Assembly (NCBI RefSeq): GCF_020523825.1
Contig: NZ_JAJALK010000019.1
Span: forward strand, 1-64,000
Direction of reading: 5' to 3'
Length of the DNA stretch: 64,000 nucleotides
DNA from: Methylobacterium brachiatum
Lineage (GTDB): Bacteria; Pseudomonadota; Alphaproteobacteria; Rhizobiales; Beijerinckiaceae
How positions within the stretch are numbered: the first letter of the stretch is position 1; the number at the start of each line of letters is the position of its first letter. The translations under genes were made by a program, and so were the position numbers. Of this stretch, positions 17,902-26,939 are shown piece by piece. The notes below the pieces were generated by a model, which was given only the letters and a program-made list of their open reading frames with translations, made no database searches and had not been told where the DNA came from.

Positions 17902-18813
17902 ATGAGCCGGACGGGGCGCAACTGGGACGACCTGCGCTTCTTCCTGGCAGTGGCGCGCACCGGCACCCTGAGCGCCGCGGCAGCGCGGACCGGCACCGAG
18001 CACACCACGGTCGGGCGCCGGATCCGCGCCCTGGAAGACGGGCTCGGCGCCCGCCTGTTCCACCGCAGCAACCTCGGCTACGCGCTCACCGAGGACGGCG
18101 CCAACCTGCTGGCCGTGGCCGAGACCATGGAGAGCGCCTTCCTGTCGGCCAGCGCCGCCACGCAGGCCGGCGCGCAATCCGTCTCCGGCACGGTGCGGAT
18201 CGGCGCCCCGGACGGGTTCGGCAGCGTGTTCCTGGCCTCGCGGATGCACCGGCTGACCGAGCGCCATCCGGGGCTGGAGGTCGAGATAATGGCGACCGCC
18301 CGGATCTTCAGCCTGTCGAAGCGCGAGGCCGACATCGTCATCGGCCTCTCGACCCCGCAGCAGGCCCGGGTGGTGGCGCGCCGGCTCACCGATTACCGGC
18401 TGTTCGTGTACGGGGCCGAAGCCTACCTCGCCGCGGCGGCGCCGATCACCGCCGTCTCGGACCTCACGGCGCATCCCTTCGTCGGCTATATCGAGGACAT
18501 GCTGTTCGCGCGCGAGCTGAACTATCTCGGCGCGCTGGAGCCCGCGGTCTCCGCGCGGCTGCGCTCGACCAACCTGCTGGCCCAGGTCCACGCGACCCTG
18601 AACGGCGCCGGCCTGTGCATCCTGCCGGCCTTCATCGCGGCGGCCCATCCCGGGCTGGCGCCGGTCCTGCCCGGGGCGGTGTCGCTGACGCGCTCGTTCC
18701 ATATGCACATCCACGAGGATCACCGGAAGGCCGCCCATATCCGGGCGGTGGCGGGCTTCATCGCCAGCGAGGTCGAGGCGGCGGGCGCGCTGTTCGCCGG
18801 GCCGGCGGTGTAA
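17902..18813 (+). CDS. LysR-family transcriptional regulator
   Basis: A 303-residue regulator. Residues 8-65 form the winged helix-turn-helix (WDDLRFFLAVARTGTLSAAAARTGTEHTTVGRRI). The rest is a periplasmic-binding-protein-like effector domain starting at SGTVRIGAPDGFG. Divergent transcription from mmsA makes it the probable regulator of the valine cluster. In-frame ATGs at 17839 and 17881 exist, but the one at 17902 starts directly before the HTH. The palindrome at 17873-17886 overlaps the alternative starts. Confidence 0.9.
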   Translation: MSRTGRNWDDLRFFLAVARTGTLSAAAARTGTEHTTVGRRIRALEDGLGARLFHRSNLGYALTEDGANLLAVAETMESAFLSASAATQAGAQSVSGTVRIGAPDGFGSVFLASRMHRLTERHPGLEVEIMATARIFSLSKREADIVIGLSTPQQARVVARRLTDYRLFVYGAEAYLAAAAPITAVSDLTAHPFVGYIEDMLFARELNYLGALEPAVSARLRSTNLLAQVHATLNGAGLCILPAFIAAAHPGLAPVLPGAVSLTRSFHMHIHEDHRKAAHIRAVAGFIASEVEAAGALFAGPAV

Positions 18814-18901
18814 GCGGCGGCGGTTTCGCGGGCCGGCGCCGTGGCCTAAGATCGGCGGAGACCGGCCGACGAGACAAAGCGCCGGGTGGGAGGATCAACA
18901 G

Positions 18902-20065
18902 ATGGTCGCCTCGATCGCCCTGCCCCGGCTGATGCGCATCGGCGCCGGCGCCTCGCGGCTGCTGCCGGAGATCCTGGGCCAGCTCGGCCTGTCGCGCCCC
19001 TTCGTGGTCACCGACCCGTACCTGGTCAGCAGCGGCCGCACCGACACATTGCTCGAGCGGCTCAACAGCGCGGGCGCCCGCGGAACAATCTTCTCCGAGA
19101 CTGTGCCGGACCCGACCGTGGCCTCCGTGGAGGCGGCGCTCGCCGCGCTCCGGGCCGGCGAGTTCGACTGCGTGGTCGGCTTCGGCGGGGGCAGCCCGAT
19201 GGACACCGCCAAGGCGGTGGCGGTTCTCGCCCGCCACGGCGGCCACATGCGCGACTACAAGGCGCCCCGCCTGCAGGACGAGCCCGGCCTGCCGATCGTG
19301 GCGATCCCCACCACCGCCGGCACCGGCTCGGAGGCGACCCGCTTCACCATCGTCACCGACGAGGCCTCGGACGAGAAGATGCTCTGCATCGGGCTGGCCT
19401 ACCTGCCGGTGGCGGCTCTGGTCGATTACGAGCTGACCTTGACCAAGCCCAAGCGCCTCAGCGCCGATACCGGCATCGATGCGCTCACCCACGCGATCGA
19501 GGCCTATGTCTCGCGCAAGTCCAACCTGTTCTCGGACGGGCTCGCCCTCCAGGCGATGCACCTGATCGCCCCGAACCTGCGCCGGGTCTGGACCGATCCC
19601 AGCGACCGGGCGGCCCGCGAGGCGATGATGCTGGGTGCGACCCAGGCCGGCATCGCCTTCTCGAACGCCTCGGTGGCGCTGGTCCACGGCATGAGCCGGC
19701 CGATCGGCGCGCATTTCCACGTGGCGCACGGGCTCTCGAACGCGATGCTGCTGCCGGTGGTCACCGCCTTCTCGGCCCCCGCCGCGGTGGCGCGCTACGC
19801 CGCCTGCGCCCGGGCCATGGGCATTCCCGGGGTCGACGGCGACGACCGGGCCGCCGTGAACGCCCTGGTGGCGGAACTCGAAGCCCTCAACGACGATCTC
19901 GACGTGCCCGGTCCCCGGGAATACGGGATCGACCCGGCCCGCTGGGAAGCGCTGCTCCCGACCATGGCCGCCCAGGCTTTGGCCTCCGGCTCCCCGGCCA
20001 ACAACCCGGTCGAGCCGACGGCCGAGGAGATCCAGGCGTTGTATCGGCGGGTCTGGGCGGCGTAA
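18902..20065 (+). CDS. Iron-containing alcohol dehydrogenase
   Basis: A 387-residue group III alcohol dehydrogenase reducing or oxidising a small alcohol/aldehyde with NAD(P) and a divalent metal. Cofactor motif VVGFGGGSPMDTAKA and the specific stretch PTTAGTGSEATRFTIVTD are intact. Metal ligands are the Asp/His in DTGIDALTHAIEAYVS, His in ALVHGMSRPIGAHFHVAHGL and the second His there. It lies 88 bases after the LysR gene on the same strand, so it may be co-transcribed. Its substrate cannot be deduced. Confidence 0.92.
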   Translation: MVASIALPRLMRIGAGASRLLPEILGQLGLSRPFVVTDPYLVSSGRTDTLLERLNSAGARGTIFSETVPDPTVASVEAALAALRAGEFDCVVGFGGGSPMDTAKAVAVLARHGGHMRDYKAPRLQDEPGLPIVAIPTTAGTGSEATRFTIVTDEASDEKMLCIGLAYLPVAALVDYELTLTKPKRLSADTGIDALTHAIEAYVSRKSNLFSDGLALQAMHLIAPNLRRVWTDPSDRAAREAMMLGATQAGIAFSNASVALVHGMSRPIGAHFHVAHGLSNAMLLPVVTAFSAPAAVARYAACARAMGIPGVDGDDRAAVNALVAELEALNDDLDVPGPREYGIDPARWEALLPTMAAQALASGSPANNPVEPTAEEIQALYRRVWAA

Positions 20066-20150
20066 GGCCGGCCGGGACTAGGCGGGTATGGCGCCCTAGC
20101 CATCGCTACCGGGCGTAGCTACATTCGGCCCACATCGGGAGCCGAAGATC

Positions 20151-20414
20151 ATGCCCGCAGATACGGTCGTTCGCGCGCGCATCGACCTCGCCACCAAGGA
20201 GCGTGCGACGAAGGCGTTGGACGCGATGGGGCTTTCGGTCTCGGACGCGATCCGGTTGCTGATGGTGCGGATCGCGGACGAGCAACGCCTGCCGTTCGCC
20301 GTCAGGGTCCCGAACGCGGCGACCCACGCGGCCATCGCCGAACTGGAGGCCGGCAAGGGCGCGCGGATCGGCGATGTCGACGCGCTGATGGCCGACCTGC
20401 ATGCGGACGATTGA
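20151..20414 (+). CDS. RelB/DinJ-family antitoxin
   Basis: An 87-residue ribbon-helix-helix antitoxin. The N-terminus DTVVRARIDLATKERATKALDAMGLSVSDAIRLLMVRIADEQ is the DinJ/RelB DNA-binding and dimer motif. The C-terminal helix (AIAELEAGKGARIGDVDALMADL) would wrap the cognate toxin. The frame is intact and starts at an ATG after GGGAGC. The toxin gene downstream overlaps by 14 bases but is frameshifted, leaving an apparently orphan antitoxin that could still repress its own promoter. Confidence 0.88.
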   Translation: MPADTVVRARIDLATKERATKALDAMGLSVSDAIRLLMVRIADEQRLPFAVRVPNAATHAAIAELEAGKGARIGDVDALMADLHADD

Positions 20415-20681
20415 GCGTTCCGCGCAGTTCAAGCGGCACTACAAGCGCGAAGCGAAGGGACGCCATGCCGCGACCCTCGATGCCAATCTGATACCCATTC
20501 TCCGAGCCCTCGCCGGCGATGATCCGCTGGAGGCGCGCATCGGGATCATGCGCTGAGCGGCACCTGGGCAGGCTATCGCGACTGTCAGCTCAAGCCGGAT
20601 CTCGTGCTGATCTATCGCAAACCCGACGCGGACACGCTGCGCCTGGCCCGGCTCGGGTCCCACAGCGAGGTCTTCGGCTGA
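20401..20681 (+). pseudogene. yafQ: YafQ-family mRNA interferase toxin, frameshifted
   Basis: The ATG at 20401 overlaps the antitoxin gene. Frame 1 encodes RTIERSAQFKRHYKREAKGRH ... LAGDDPLEAR and then meets TGA at 20554. Reading one base back from 20538 restores a typical YafQ C-terminus: HRDHALSGTWAGYRDC, LKPDLVLIYRKPD and LARLGSHSEVFG, ending at TGA 20679-20681. One missing base (probably a C near 20538) therefore breaks the gene. The catalytic His in GSHSEVF and the HRDHAL segment are lost from the truncated product. No slippery heptamer is present, so programmed frameshifting is unlikely. A sequencing error remains possible. Confidence 0.88.
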
Positions 20682-20721
20682 TCTGGTTTCCGATCGCGTC
20701 GCTCGACCGTCCGATCTCCGC

Positions 20722-20814
20722 CGTCATCGCGAGCGTAGCGAAGCGAACCAGGGACACGCCAAGGTCCGGGATCGCGCGCTGCACTGGGTTGCTTCGGCTC
20801 CGCTCGCAATGACG
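20722..20814. repeat. Palindromic intergenic repeat, type CGTCAT-GCGAGCG-AGCGAAGC
   Basis: Inverted arms 20722-20751 and 20785-20814 pair over about 30 bases with a few mismatches. It is an element of the kind often described in alphaproteobacterial chromosomes (GTCATTGCGAGCG-type) and lies just after the broken toxin gene. Confidence 0.75.
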
Positions 20815-20872
20815 ACCACAGGAAGCGTGGCTCATTGGCGAAGTTTCACCTCGCCACTTGGAATGCCTTCGA

Positions 20873-20903
20873 CTCGAGTATCCCGAAGCTCGGGATACTC
20901 GAG
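20873..20903. terminator. Perfect 13-bp stem-loop after the ABC binding-protein gene
   Basis: Arms 20873-20885 and 20891-20903 (CTCGAGTATCCCG and its complement) enclose a 5-base loop. It starts 8 bases beyond the minus-strand stop at 20912. Position and stability suggest a transcript end, but a U-run is absent. Confidence 0.6.
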
Positions 20904-20911
20904 CAGCCGCT

Positions 20912-22150
20912 CTACTTCGCCGTCAGCGGGCAGCCGCTCTCGGCCGCGGTGGCGTAGGCTTCCTTGCCCGGGATGGTCGCGAGCTGCCGGTAGAGGTCCC
21001 AGGGGCCCTTCGACTCGGCCGGCTTCTTGACCTCGAACAGGTACATGTCGTGCACCATGCGGCCGTTCGGCTGGACGATGCCGCCATGGGCGAACACGTC
21101 GTCCACCGGGAGCGCCTTGAGCTTGGCGTTGACCGCCTCGGTCTCGTCGGTGCCCGCGTCCTTCACGGCCTTCAGGTAGGACAGGACCGCCGAGTAGGTG
21201 CCGGCCTGGATCATGTTCGGCATGCGGCCGGTGCGCTTCATGTAGCGCTGCCCGAAAGCCCGGGTCTCGTCGTTGGCGTCCCAGTACCAGCCCTCGGTGA
21301 GCGTCAGGCCCTGCGCCACCTTGAGCCCGAGCCCGTGCACCTCCGAGAGGGTGAACAGCAGCGCCGCGAGCTTCTGGCCGCCCTCGACGATGCCGTACTC
21401 GGCCGCCTGCTTGATCGAGTTGGAGGTGTCGAGGCCGGCATTGGCGAGCCCGATCACCTTGGCCTTCGAGCCCTGCGCCTGGAGCAGGAACGAGGAGAAG
21501 TCCTGGTTCGAGAGCGGGTGGCGGACGCTGCCCAGCACCTTGCCGTTATTGGCGAGCACCACGCGGCTGGTATCGGCCTCGAGGGCCGAGCCGAAGGCGT
21601 AGTCGGCGGTGAGGAAGTACCAGGTGTCGCCCCCGGCCCGGGTCAGCGCGCCGCCGGTGCCGACCGCGAGCGCCCGCGTGTCGTAGGCCCAGTGGTAGCC
21701 GTAGGGCGTGCAGGCCTTGCCGGTGAGGTCGCTGGAAGCCGCCCCGGTGGTGATCGTGATCTTCTTCTTTTCCTTGGACAGGCCCTGGACCGCCAAAGCC
21801 ACGGAGGAGGTGGTCAGCTCCATGATCGCGTCGACGCCGTCGCGGTCGTACCATTGCCGGGCGATGGCCGAGGCGATGTCGGGCTTGTTCTGGTGGTCGG
21901 CCGAGAGGATCTCGATCGGGACGCCGTCGATCTTGCCGCCCATATCCTCCACCGCCATCTTCGCGGCCTCGATGGAGCCCTGGCCGCCGAACTCGGCATA
22001 GAGGCCGGACTGGTCGTTAAGCACGCCGATGCGCAGGGCGTTGCCGGAGAAAGCGCCGGACGCGGCACCTTGGGCGGAGGCCGGGCCCGAGCTCAGCACC
22101 GTGCCCGCCAGGGCGGTGGCCAGCACCGCACCGCCAATTCGTCTGATCAT
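20912..22150 (-). CDS. ABC transporter substrate-binding protein (branched-chain amino acid/amide type)
   Basis: A 412-residue periplasmic binding protein of the LivJ/peripla_BP_6 class. The signal peptide is residues 1-26 (cleavage after ASA). The mature protein opens with LRIGVLNDQSGLYAEFGGQGS and carries KIDGVPIEILSADHQNKPDIA, typical of the family. Ligands are branched-chain amino acids, amides, urea or aromatic acids; the sequence alone does not say which. No permease or ATPase gene lies nearby, so it must use components encoded elsewhere. The ATG at 22150 is preceded by GGGGAG. Confidence 0.9.
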   Translation of the reverse strand: MIRRIGGAVLATALAGTVLSSGPASAQGAASGAFSGNALRIGVLNDQSGLYAEFGGQGSIEAAKMAVEDMGGKIDGVPIEILSADHQNKPDIASAIARQWYDRDGVDAIMELTTSSVALAVQGLSKEKKKITITTGAASSDLTGKACTPYGYHWAYDTRALAVGTGGALTRAGGDTWYFLTADYAFGSALEADTSRVVLANNGKVLGSVRHPLSNQDFSSFLLQAQGSKAKVIGLANAGLDTSNSIKQAAEYGIVEGGQKLAALLFTLSEVHGLGLKVAQGLTLTEGWYWDANDETRAFGQRYMKRTGRMPNMIQAGTYSAVLSYLKAVKDAGTDETEAVNAKLKALPVDDVFAHGGIVQPNGRMVHDMYLFEVKKPAESKGPWDLYRQLATIPGKEAYATAAESGCPLTAK

Positions 22151-22344
22151 GTCACTCCCCGGCATGTTTTGCCCGGATGATCCGAGCACCCGATTCTGAC
22201 GCGGGTTCGGGGGCAGAATATTGCAGGTGCGGATCCCGCGCCACGGCCAGGATTGGGTCGAGATTGAGAGATTGCGCCGGTTGTGACGCGTCCCGGCAAC
22301 CGCCCCGTTTCCGGACCGTATCCAGCCGGCGCAGTTATAATACC

Positions 22345-22352
22345 TTAACCAT
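22345..22352 (+). promoter_or_regulatory. TTAACCAT site upstream of the pilus operon (CtrA-like)
   Basis: TTAACCAT, with an upstream TTAT six bases away, lies 72 bases before cpaB in an AT-rich patch (TTATAATACC). Caulobacter pilin transcription is controlled by CtrA, which recognises TTAA-N7-TTAACC. The spacing here is off by one base, so this is only a candidate. Confidence 0.35.
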
Positions 22353-22423
22353 AAGTACACGAATGGCCGCGCAGGGTCTGGTGATGGACGGCAATTCGGC
22401 CGTCTCCGGCGCGTGGCGATGCG

Positions 22424-23236
22424 ATGAATCCAGCCCGTCTCGCCGTCCTCGGCATCGCCCTCGCAGCGGGCGGCGGGGCGGCGTTCCTGATGAGCGGTGG
22501 CGATCCGCCCCCGCCGCCGCCGGCCCCCAAGGCCGAGCTGCCGCCGCCTCCGATGACCGAGGTGCTGGTGGCCGCCGCCGACATGCCGATGGGCCAGGTC
22601 CTGCGGGCCGCCGACCTGCGCTGGCAGCCCTGGCCGGACGGCGCCATGACGGCGGGCTACATCAGCCGCAAGGACAACGCGAAGGCGCTGGACGAGACCG
22701 TCGGCGCCTCCGTGCGCTCGGGCTTCCTCGCGGGCGAGCCGATCCGGGCGCAGAAGCTGGTCCGGCCCGACAGCGGCTTCATGGCCGCGATCCTGCCCGC
22801 CGGGATGCGCGCGGTCGCCATCGTCACCGACAGCCGCGGCACCAACTCGGCCGGCGGCTTCATCCTGCCCAACGACCGCGTCGACGTGATCCGCACCTTC
22901 CGGGACGATGCCAATTCCCGCGCCAACAACAGCGAGGTGCAGCTCTCCCAGACCATCCTGACCGACATCCGCGTCCTGGCGATCGGTCAGCTGATCCAGG
23001 AGAAGAACGGCACCAACGTCGTCACCGGCGAGACCGCGACGCTCGCCGTCACCCCCGCCCAGGCGGAGACCCTGACGCTCGCCCAGAAGGTCGGCTCGCT
23101 GTCGCTCTCGCTGCGCAGCCTCGCGGATGCGGGGCGACCGGTCGAGGCCCAGCCGGTCGATGCCGCGATGGCGCAGATGCCCGAACCCGGATTGACCGTC
23201 GTGCGCTTCGGCGTCGCGCGGCAGCAGACGCCGTGA
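22424..23236 (+). CDS. cpaB: Flp pilus assembly protein CpaB
   Basis: A 270-residue inner-membrane/periplasmic protein of the Tad pilus apparatus. A single N-terminal transmembrane segment (residues 3-22) is followed by a Pro-rich linker and an SAF domain (VLVAAADMPMGQVLRAADLRWQPWP). A RcpC-like region follows (RAVAIVTDSRGTNSAGGFILPNDRVDVIRTF). It is thought to support the outer-membrane secretin. First gene of an eight-kilobase operon; its stop overlaps the GTG that could start cpaC. Confidence 0.94.
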   Translation: MNPARLAVLGIALAAGGGAAFLMSGGDPPPPPPAPKAELPPPPMTEVLVAAADMPMGQVLRAADLRWQPWPDGAMTAGYISRKDNAKALDETVGASVRSGFLAGEPIRAQKLVRPDSGFMAAILPAGMRAVAIVTDSRGTNSAGGFILPNDRVDVIRTFRDDANSRANNSEVQLSQTILTDIRVLAIGQLIQEKNGTNVVTGETATLAVTPAQAETLTLAQKVGSLSLSLRSLADAGRPVEAQPVDAAMAQMPEPGLTVVRFGVARQQTP

Positions 23237-23241
23237 TCCCC

Positions 23242-24801
23242 ATGATTGCCCTGCCGCGTTTCCTCCGCCCGGCGCGCGCGCTGGCGCTTCTCACGCTGAT
23301 CCATGCCGGCCCGCTCCTGGCGCAGGAGCGTCCGGCCCTCGGCCCGGCCCCGGTGCTCACGGTGGGCTCGGCGGAAGCCGCCTCGTCCCGCCGGGTCGAG
23401 CTGACCGCGGGCCGTTCGGTGATCGTCGACCTGCCGCGGGACGCCAAGGAGGTGTTCGTCGCCAACCCGGCGGTGGCCAACGCGGTGGTCCGCTCGACCC
23501 GCAAGGTGTTCGTGATCGGCATGGCGGACGGCGCCACCTCGATCTTCATCATGGATGCCGAGGGCCGCCAGATCGCCGCCCTCGACGTGACCGTGGCCCG
23601 GGACCTCAACCTCGGGACGCTGCGCGAGCTGCTCGGCCAGAGCATCCCGGGCGGCCGCTTCGACGTGCGCTCCTCGGGCGCCTCGGTGCTGCTCTCCGGC
23701 TCGGTGAACTCGTCCTCCGACGCCCAGCAGGCGATCGACATCGCCAACGCCTTCGTCGGCCTAGGCGGCGGAGCCGCCGCCACCGGTGCGCCGAGCGGCG
23801 GCGTCTCGGCCGGCGCGCGCGGCGCGGTGATCAACAACCTCACGATCCGCAACAAGGATCAGGTGATGCTCCGCGTCACCGTGGTCGAGGTGTCCCGCAA
23901 CGTCCTGAAGCAGTTCGGGATCAACATGACCGGCAATTGGTCGGCGTTGAATCCTGTCAGTACCGTAAAGGACCTCGCGACTGGGCTTGTATCCAACGCT
24001 CCAGCGGGTTCTTACAGCCCGTCGCTTGCCAACAGCCTGCCGTTCCCAATCAACGGTGATTTGGGCAACGGTAACCAGTTTCAAGCCTCCGCGAGAGGCG
24101 CCGGGTTCTCACTGCAAGCAACGCTGAAAGCTTTCGAGCAGGCGGGCGTGTCGCGCATCCTGGCCGAGCCGACACTGACCGCGATCTCTGGAGAGGCAGC
24201 CAAATTCCTGGCCGGCGGCGAGTTCCCGGTCCCTTCCTCGGCTTCCTGCACCATTGGCGCTTGCACGCCGGGCATCACATATAAACCCTACGGCGTGGCT
24301 CTGTCTTTCACCCCGGTGGTGCTCGCCGACAACCGGATCTCGATCCGCGTTGCTACGGACGTCACAGAGATCGATCCGCAACAGAGCTTTAGCTACACTC
24401 TCGGTAATTCGACGGTAGCCGTACCCGGCACCCGGGTGCGCCGCTCCGAGACTACGGTCGAGCTGCCCTCCGGCGGCGTGATGATGACCGCCGGCCTGAT
24501 CCAGCAGACGAACAGACAGGCGATTTCCGGCCTGCCCGGCCTGATCAATCTGCCGATCCTCGGCGCGCTGTTCCGGTCCCGGGACTACCAGCGCATGGAG
24601 ACCGAGCTGATGATCATGTGCACCCCCTACATCGCCCGGGCGATGGAGCCCAAGCAGGTGACCCGGCCCGACGACAACTTCGTCGACGCCACCGACGGGC
24701 AGGCGGTGCTGCTCGGGCAGGTCAACCGCCTCTACGGCAAGGTCGGCGCCGCCCCGCTCGGGCGCACCTATCGCGGCCGCGTCGGCTTCATCGTCGAGTA
24801 G
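23242..24801 (+). CDS. cpaC: Flp pilus outer-membrane secretin CpaC
   Basis: A 519-residue secretin forming the outer-membrane pore for the Flp pilus. The signal peptide is residues 1-28. It is followed by an N-terminal BON/N0-like domain (SVIVDLPRDAKEVFVANPAVANAVV) and the secretin domain with VSRILAEPTLTAISGEAAKFLAGGEFPVP, VELPSGGVMMTAGLIQQ and GLPGLINLPILGALFRSRDY. A GTG at 23233 is an alternative start. Bases about 23930-24500 are clearly less GC-rich and use rarer codons than the flanks, suggesting a recombined segment inside the gene. Confidence 0.95.
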   Translation: MIALPRFLRPARALALLTLIHAGPLLAQERPALGPAPVLTVGSAEAASSRRVELTAGRSVIVDLPRDAKEVFVANPAVANAVVRSTRKVFVIGMADGATSIFIMDAEGRQIAALDVTVARDLNLGTLRELLGQSIPGGRFDVRSSGASVLLSGSVNSSSDAQQAIDIANAFVGLGGGAAATGAPSGGVSAGARGAVINNLTIRNKDQVMLRVTVVEVSRNVLKQFGINMTGNWSALNPVSTVKDLATGLVSNAPAGSYSPSLANSLPFPINGDLGNGNQFQASARGAGFSLQATLKAFEQAGVSRILAEPTLTAISGEAAKFLAGGEFPVPSSASCTIGACTPGITYKPYGVALSFTPVVLADNRISIRVATDVTEIDPQQSFSYTLGNSTVAVPGTRVRRSETTVELPSGGVMMTAGLIQQTNRQAISGLPGLINLPILGALFRSRDYQRMETELMIMCTPYIARAMEPKQVTRPDDNFVDATDGQAVLLGQVNRLYGKVGAAPLGRTYRGRVGFIVE

Positions 24802-24825
24802 CGCCGCGCTTCCAGGACCGGATCC

Positions 24826-25569
24826 ATGACCCGACGTCACCCGCCCGCCCCATCCCGCCGGCCAGCCAGCCTCCTGGCCGCCTGCGCGCTCGGCCTGCTG
24901 GCCGCTGCCTGCAAGGGCGAGCCCGCCACCACGGGCGGCATCGACCTGTCCGATTACCGCGCCCGGCACCCGATCGTGCTGGCCGACGGCACCCGCAGCC
25001 TCGACGTGTTCGCCACCGGCCCGGGCCATCTCGACCCGCGCCAGGCCGGCGACATCGACGCCTTCATGCTGGAATACCGCCGCTACGGCCGGGGCGGCAT
25101 CCTGATGGAGGTGCCCCAGGGCCTGCCGCCCGCCCAGGCCGCCGCCGTGGCGCGCACCGCCGCGGCCGTGGGCCGGCGCGGCGCCGAGGACGGCGTCGGC
25201 GCCCGCGAGATCGCACAGTCGCCCTACCCGGTGGCGGCACCGGGCCTGGCCGCGCCGATCCGGCTGAGCTTCCAGCGCATGCAGGCCAAGGTCGCCGACC
25301 AGTGCGGGCTCTGGCCCCAGGATCTCGGCACCTCGAACTTCGCCTCCGACTACGGCAACCGGCCGAGCTGGAACCTCGGCTGCGCGACGCAGGCGACCGT
25401 GGCCGCCCAGGTGGCCGACCCGGTCGACCTCGTGCGCGGCCGGCCCGAGGGCCGGATCGACACGGTCAAGCGCGTCCGGGACATCGGCCAGTTGCGGGAC
25501 GGCAAGGATCCGTCAACCACATGGCGGCAAGATGGGACCAACGCCGTCAAGTCCCAGGTCAGCAACTAG
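24826..25569 (+). CDS. cpaD: Flp pilus assembly lipoprotein CpaD
   Basis: A 247-residue CpaD-family protein. The lipobox ends LLAAACKGE, placing the lipidated Cys near residue 28. The mature domain contains YRARHPIVLADGTRSLDVF and the C-terminal signature CGLWPQDLG, then SFASDYGNRPSWNLGCATQ (here SNFASDY), which defines CpaD. It is the presumed pilotin for the CpaC secretin. It starts 24 bases after cpaC. Confidence 0.93.
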   Translation: MTRRHPPAPSRRPASLLAACALGLLAAACKGEPATTGGIDLSDYRARHPIVLADGTRSLDVFATGPGHLDPRQAGDIDAFMLEYRRYGRGGILMEVPQGLPPAQAAAVARTAAAVGRRGAEDGVGAREIAQSPYPVAAPGLAAPIRLSFQRMQAKVADQCGLWPQDLGTSNFASDYGNRPSWNLGCATQATVAAQVADPVDLVRGRPEGRIDTVKRVRDIGQLRDGKDPSTTWRQDGTNAVKSQVSN

Positions 25570-25640
25570 GACAGGCGGTGCCACTCCCCCCGTCCCCACC
25601 ATTCACGCCGCGACCCGAGCACGGACCCGAAAGTGTCGTC

Positions 25641-26885
25641 ATGGCGGACCTGTCCGAGACATCCGAGCGCACGATCGCCCCGGTGCCCCGGATCACGATC
25701 CAGGCCTTCTGCGAGACCGGCGAGACCGCCGCGATGATCGAGGGCGCGTCCCTCGATCGGCGCATGCAGAAGGCGCAGGTCAAGGTCCGGATGGGCGGCG
25801 GCGCCGCGGCGATCGAGGCCTACCGCCACGCGCCGACGCCCAACGTCATCGTCATCGAGACGCAGGGCGTCCGCTCGAAGCCGGTCGAGTGCCTGGATGC
25901 CCTGGCCGAGGTCTGCGACGAGGGCACCCGCGTCCTGGTGATCGGCCACGTCAACGACGTGACCCTCTACCGGCAGCTGATCCAGCGCGGCGTCTCCGAC
26001 TACCTGATGGCGCCGGTCGAGCCGCTGACCCTGATCGCGGCGATTTCCGACCTGTTCACCGCGCCCGGCGTCAAGCCGGTGGGCCGCACCGTGGCGGTCT
26101 ACGGGGTCAAGGGCGGCATCGGCGCCTCGACGGTGGCGCATAACTTCGCCTGGTCGGTGGCCCGGAACCAGGGCGTGCAGACGGTGATCGCCGATCTCGA
26201 CATCGCCTTCGGCACCGCCTCGCTCAACTTCAACCAGGACCCGCCGCAGGGCATCGCCGAGGCGGTGTTCGCGCCCGAGCGCCTGGATTCGGCCCTGGTC
26301 GAGCGGCTGCTGTCGAAATGCAGCGACAACCTCAGCCTGCTCTCGGCCCCGGCGAGCCTCGACCGGACCATCGACCTGTCCGAGCCGGCCTTCGATTCCC
26401 TGATCGAGTACCTGCGCGCGAGCGTGCCCTGCGTGGTCCTCGACATTCCGCACCAGTGGAGCGCGTGGTCGAAGCGCGTGCTCACCGCGGCCGACGAGAT
26501 CCTGATCGTCGCCGGTCCCGACCTCGCCTGCCTGCGCAACGCCAAGAACCTGCTCGGGGCGCTCAAGCACGGCCGCCCGAACGACCAGCCGCCCCGGGTC
26601 CTGCTCAACGGCGTCGGCATGGCCAAGCGGCCGGAAATCGGCACGGCCGAGTTCGCCAAGGCCCTCGACGCGCCGATCACGGCCACGATCCCGTTCGAGC
26701 CGACCCTGTTCGGCACGGCCGCCAATAACGGCCAGATGATCGCCGAGATTCAGGCCGGCTCGAAGGTGGCGGAGCTGTTCAACGACCTGGCGGCGGTCAC
26801 CCTGGGGCGCCCGGAGACCCGGCGCAGCCGGTCGAGCCTGCTGGAGCCGCTGCTGGCCAAGCTCGCCGGCCGCAAGGCCTCGTGA
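25641..26885 (+). CDS. cpaE: Flp pilus localisation ATPase CpaE (TadZ)
   Basis: A 414-residue ParA/MinD-like ATPase that positions the pilus machine. An N-terminal receiver-like domain lacking obvious phosphorylation geometry (residues 15-150: VIVIETQG, LVIGHVNDVTLYRQLIQRGVSDYLMAP) precedes the ATPase domain. That domain has a deviant Walker A, VKGGIGASTVAHN, and DLDIAFGTASLNF. The ATG at 25641 lies 71 bases after cpaD and starts the receiver domain directly. Upstream in-frame sequence overlaps cpaD and is non-coding. Confidence 0.93.
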   Translation: MADLSETSERTIAPVPRITIQAFCETGETAAMIEGASLDRRMQKAQVKVRMGGGAAAIEAYRHAPTPNVIVIETQGVRSKPVECLDALAEVCDEGTRVLVIGHVNDVTLYRQLIQRGVSDYLMAPVEPLTLIAAISDLFTAPGVKPVGRTVAVYGVKGGIGASTVAHNFAWSVARNQGVQTVIADLDIAFGTASLNFNQDPPQGIAEAVFAPERLDSALVERLLSKCSDNLSLLSAPASLDRTIDLSEPAFDSLIEYLRASVPCVVLDIPHQWSAWSKRVLTAADEILIVAGPDLACLRNAKNLLGALKHGRPNDQPPRVLLNGVGMAKRPEIGTAEFAKALDAPITATIPFEPTLFGTAANNGQMIAEIQAGSKVAELFNDLAAVTLGRPETRRSRSSLLEPLLAKLAGRKAS

Positions 26886-26939
26886 TGCGCGGGACCTTCG
26901 CCGGGACGATGCCTCACGCGGGCCGCGGGGATCTGACCC

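Noticed and set aside
20401..20556. Programmed -1 frameshift in yafQ
   Set aside because: No slippery heptamer near the shift point; a one-base deletion is simpler.
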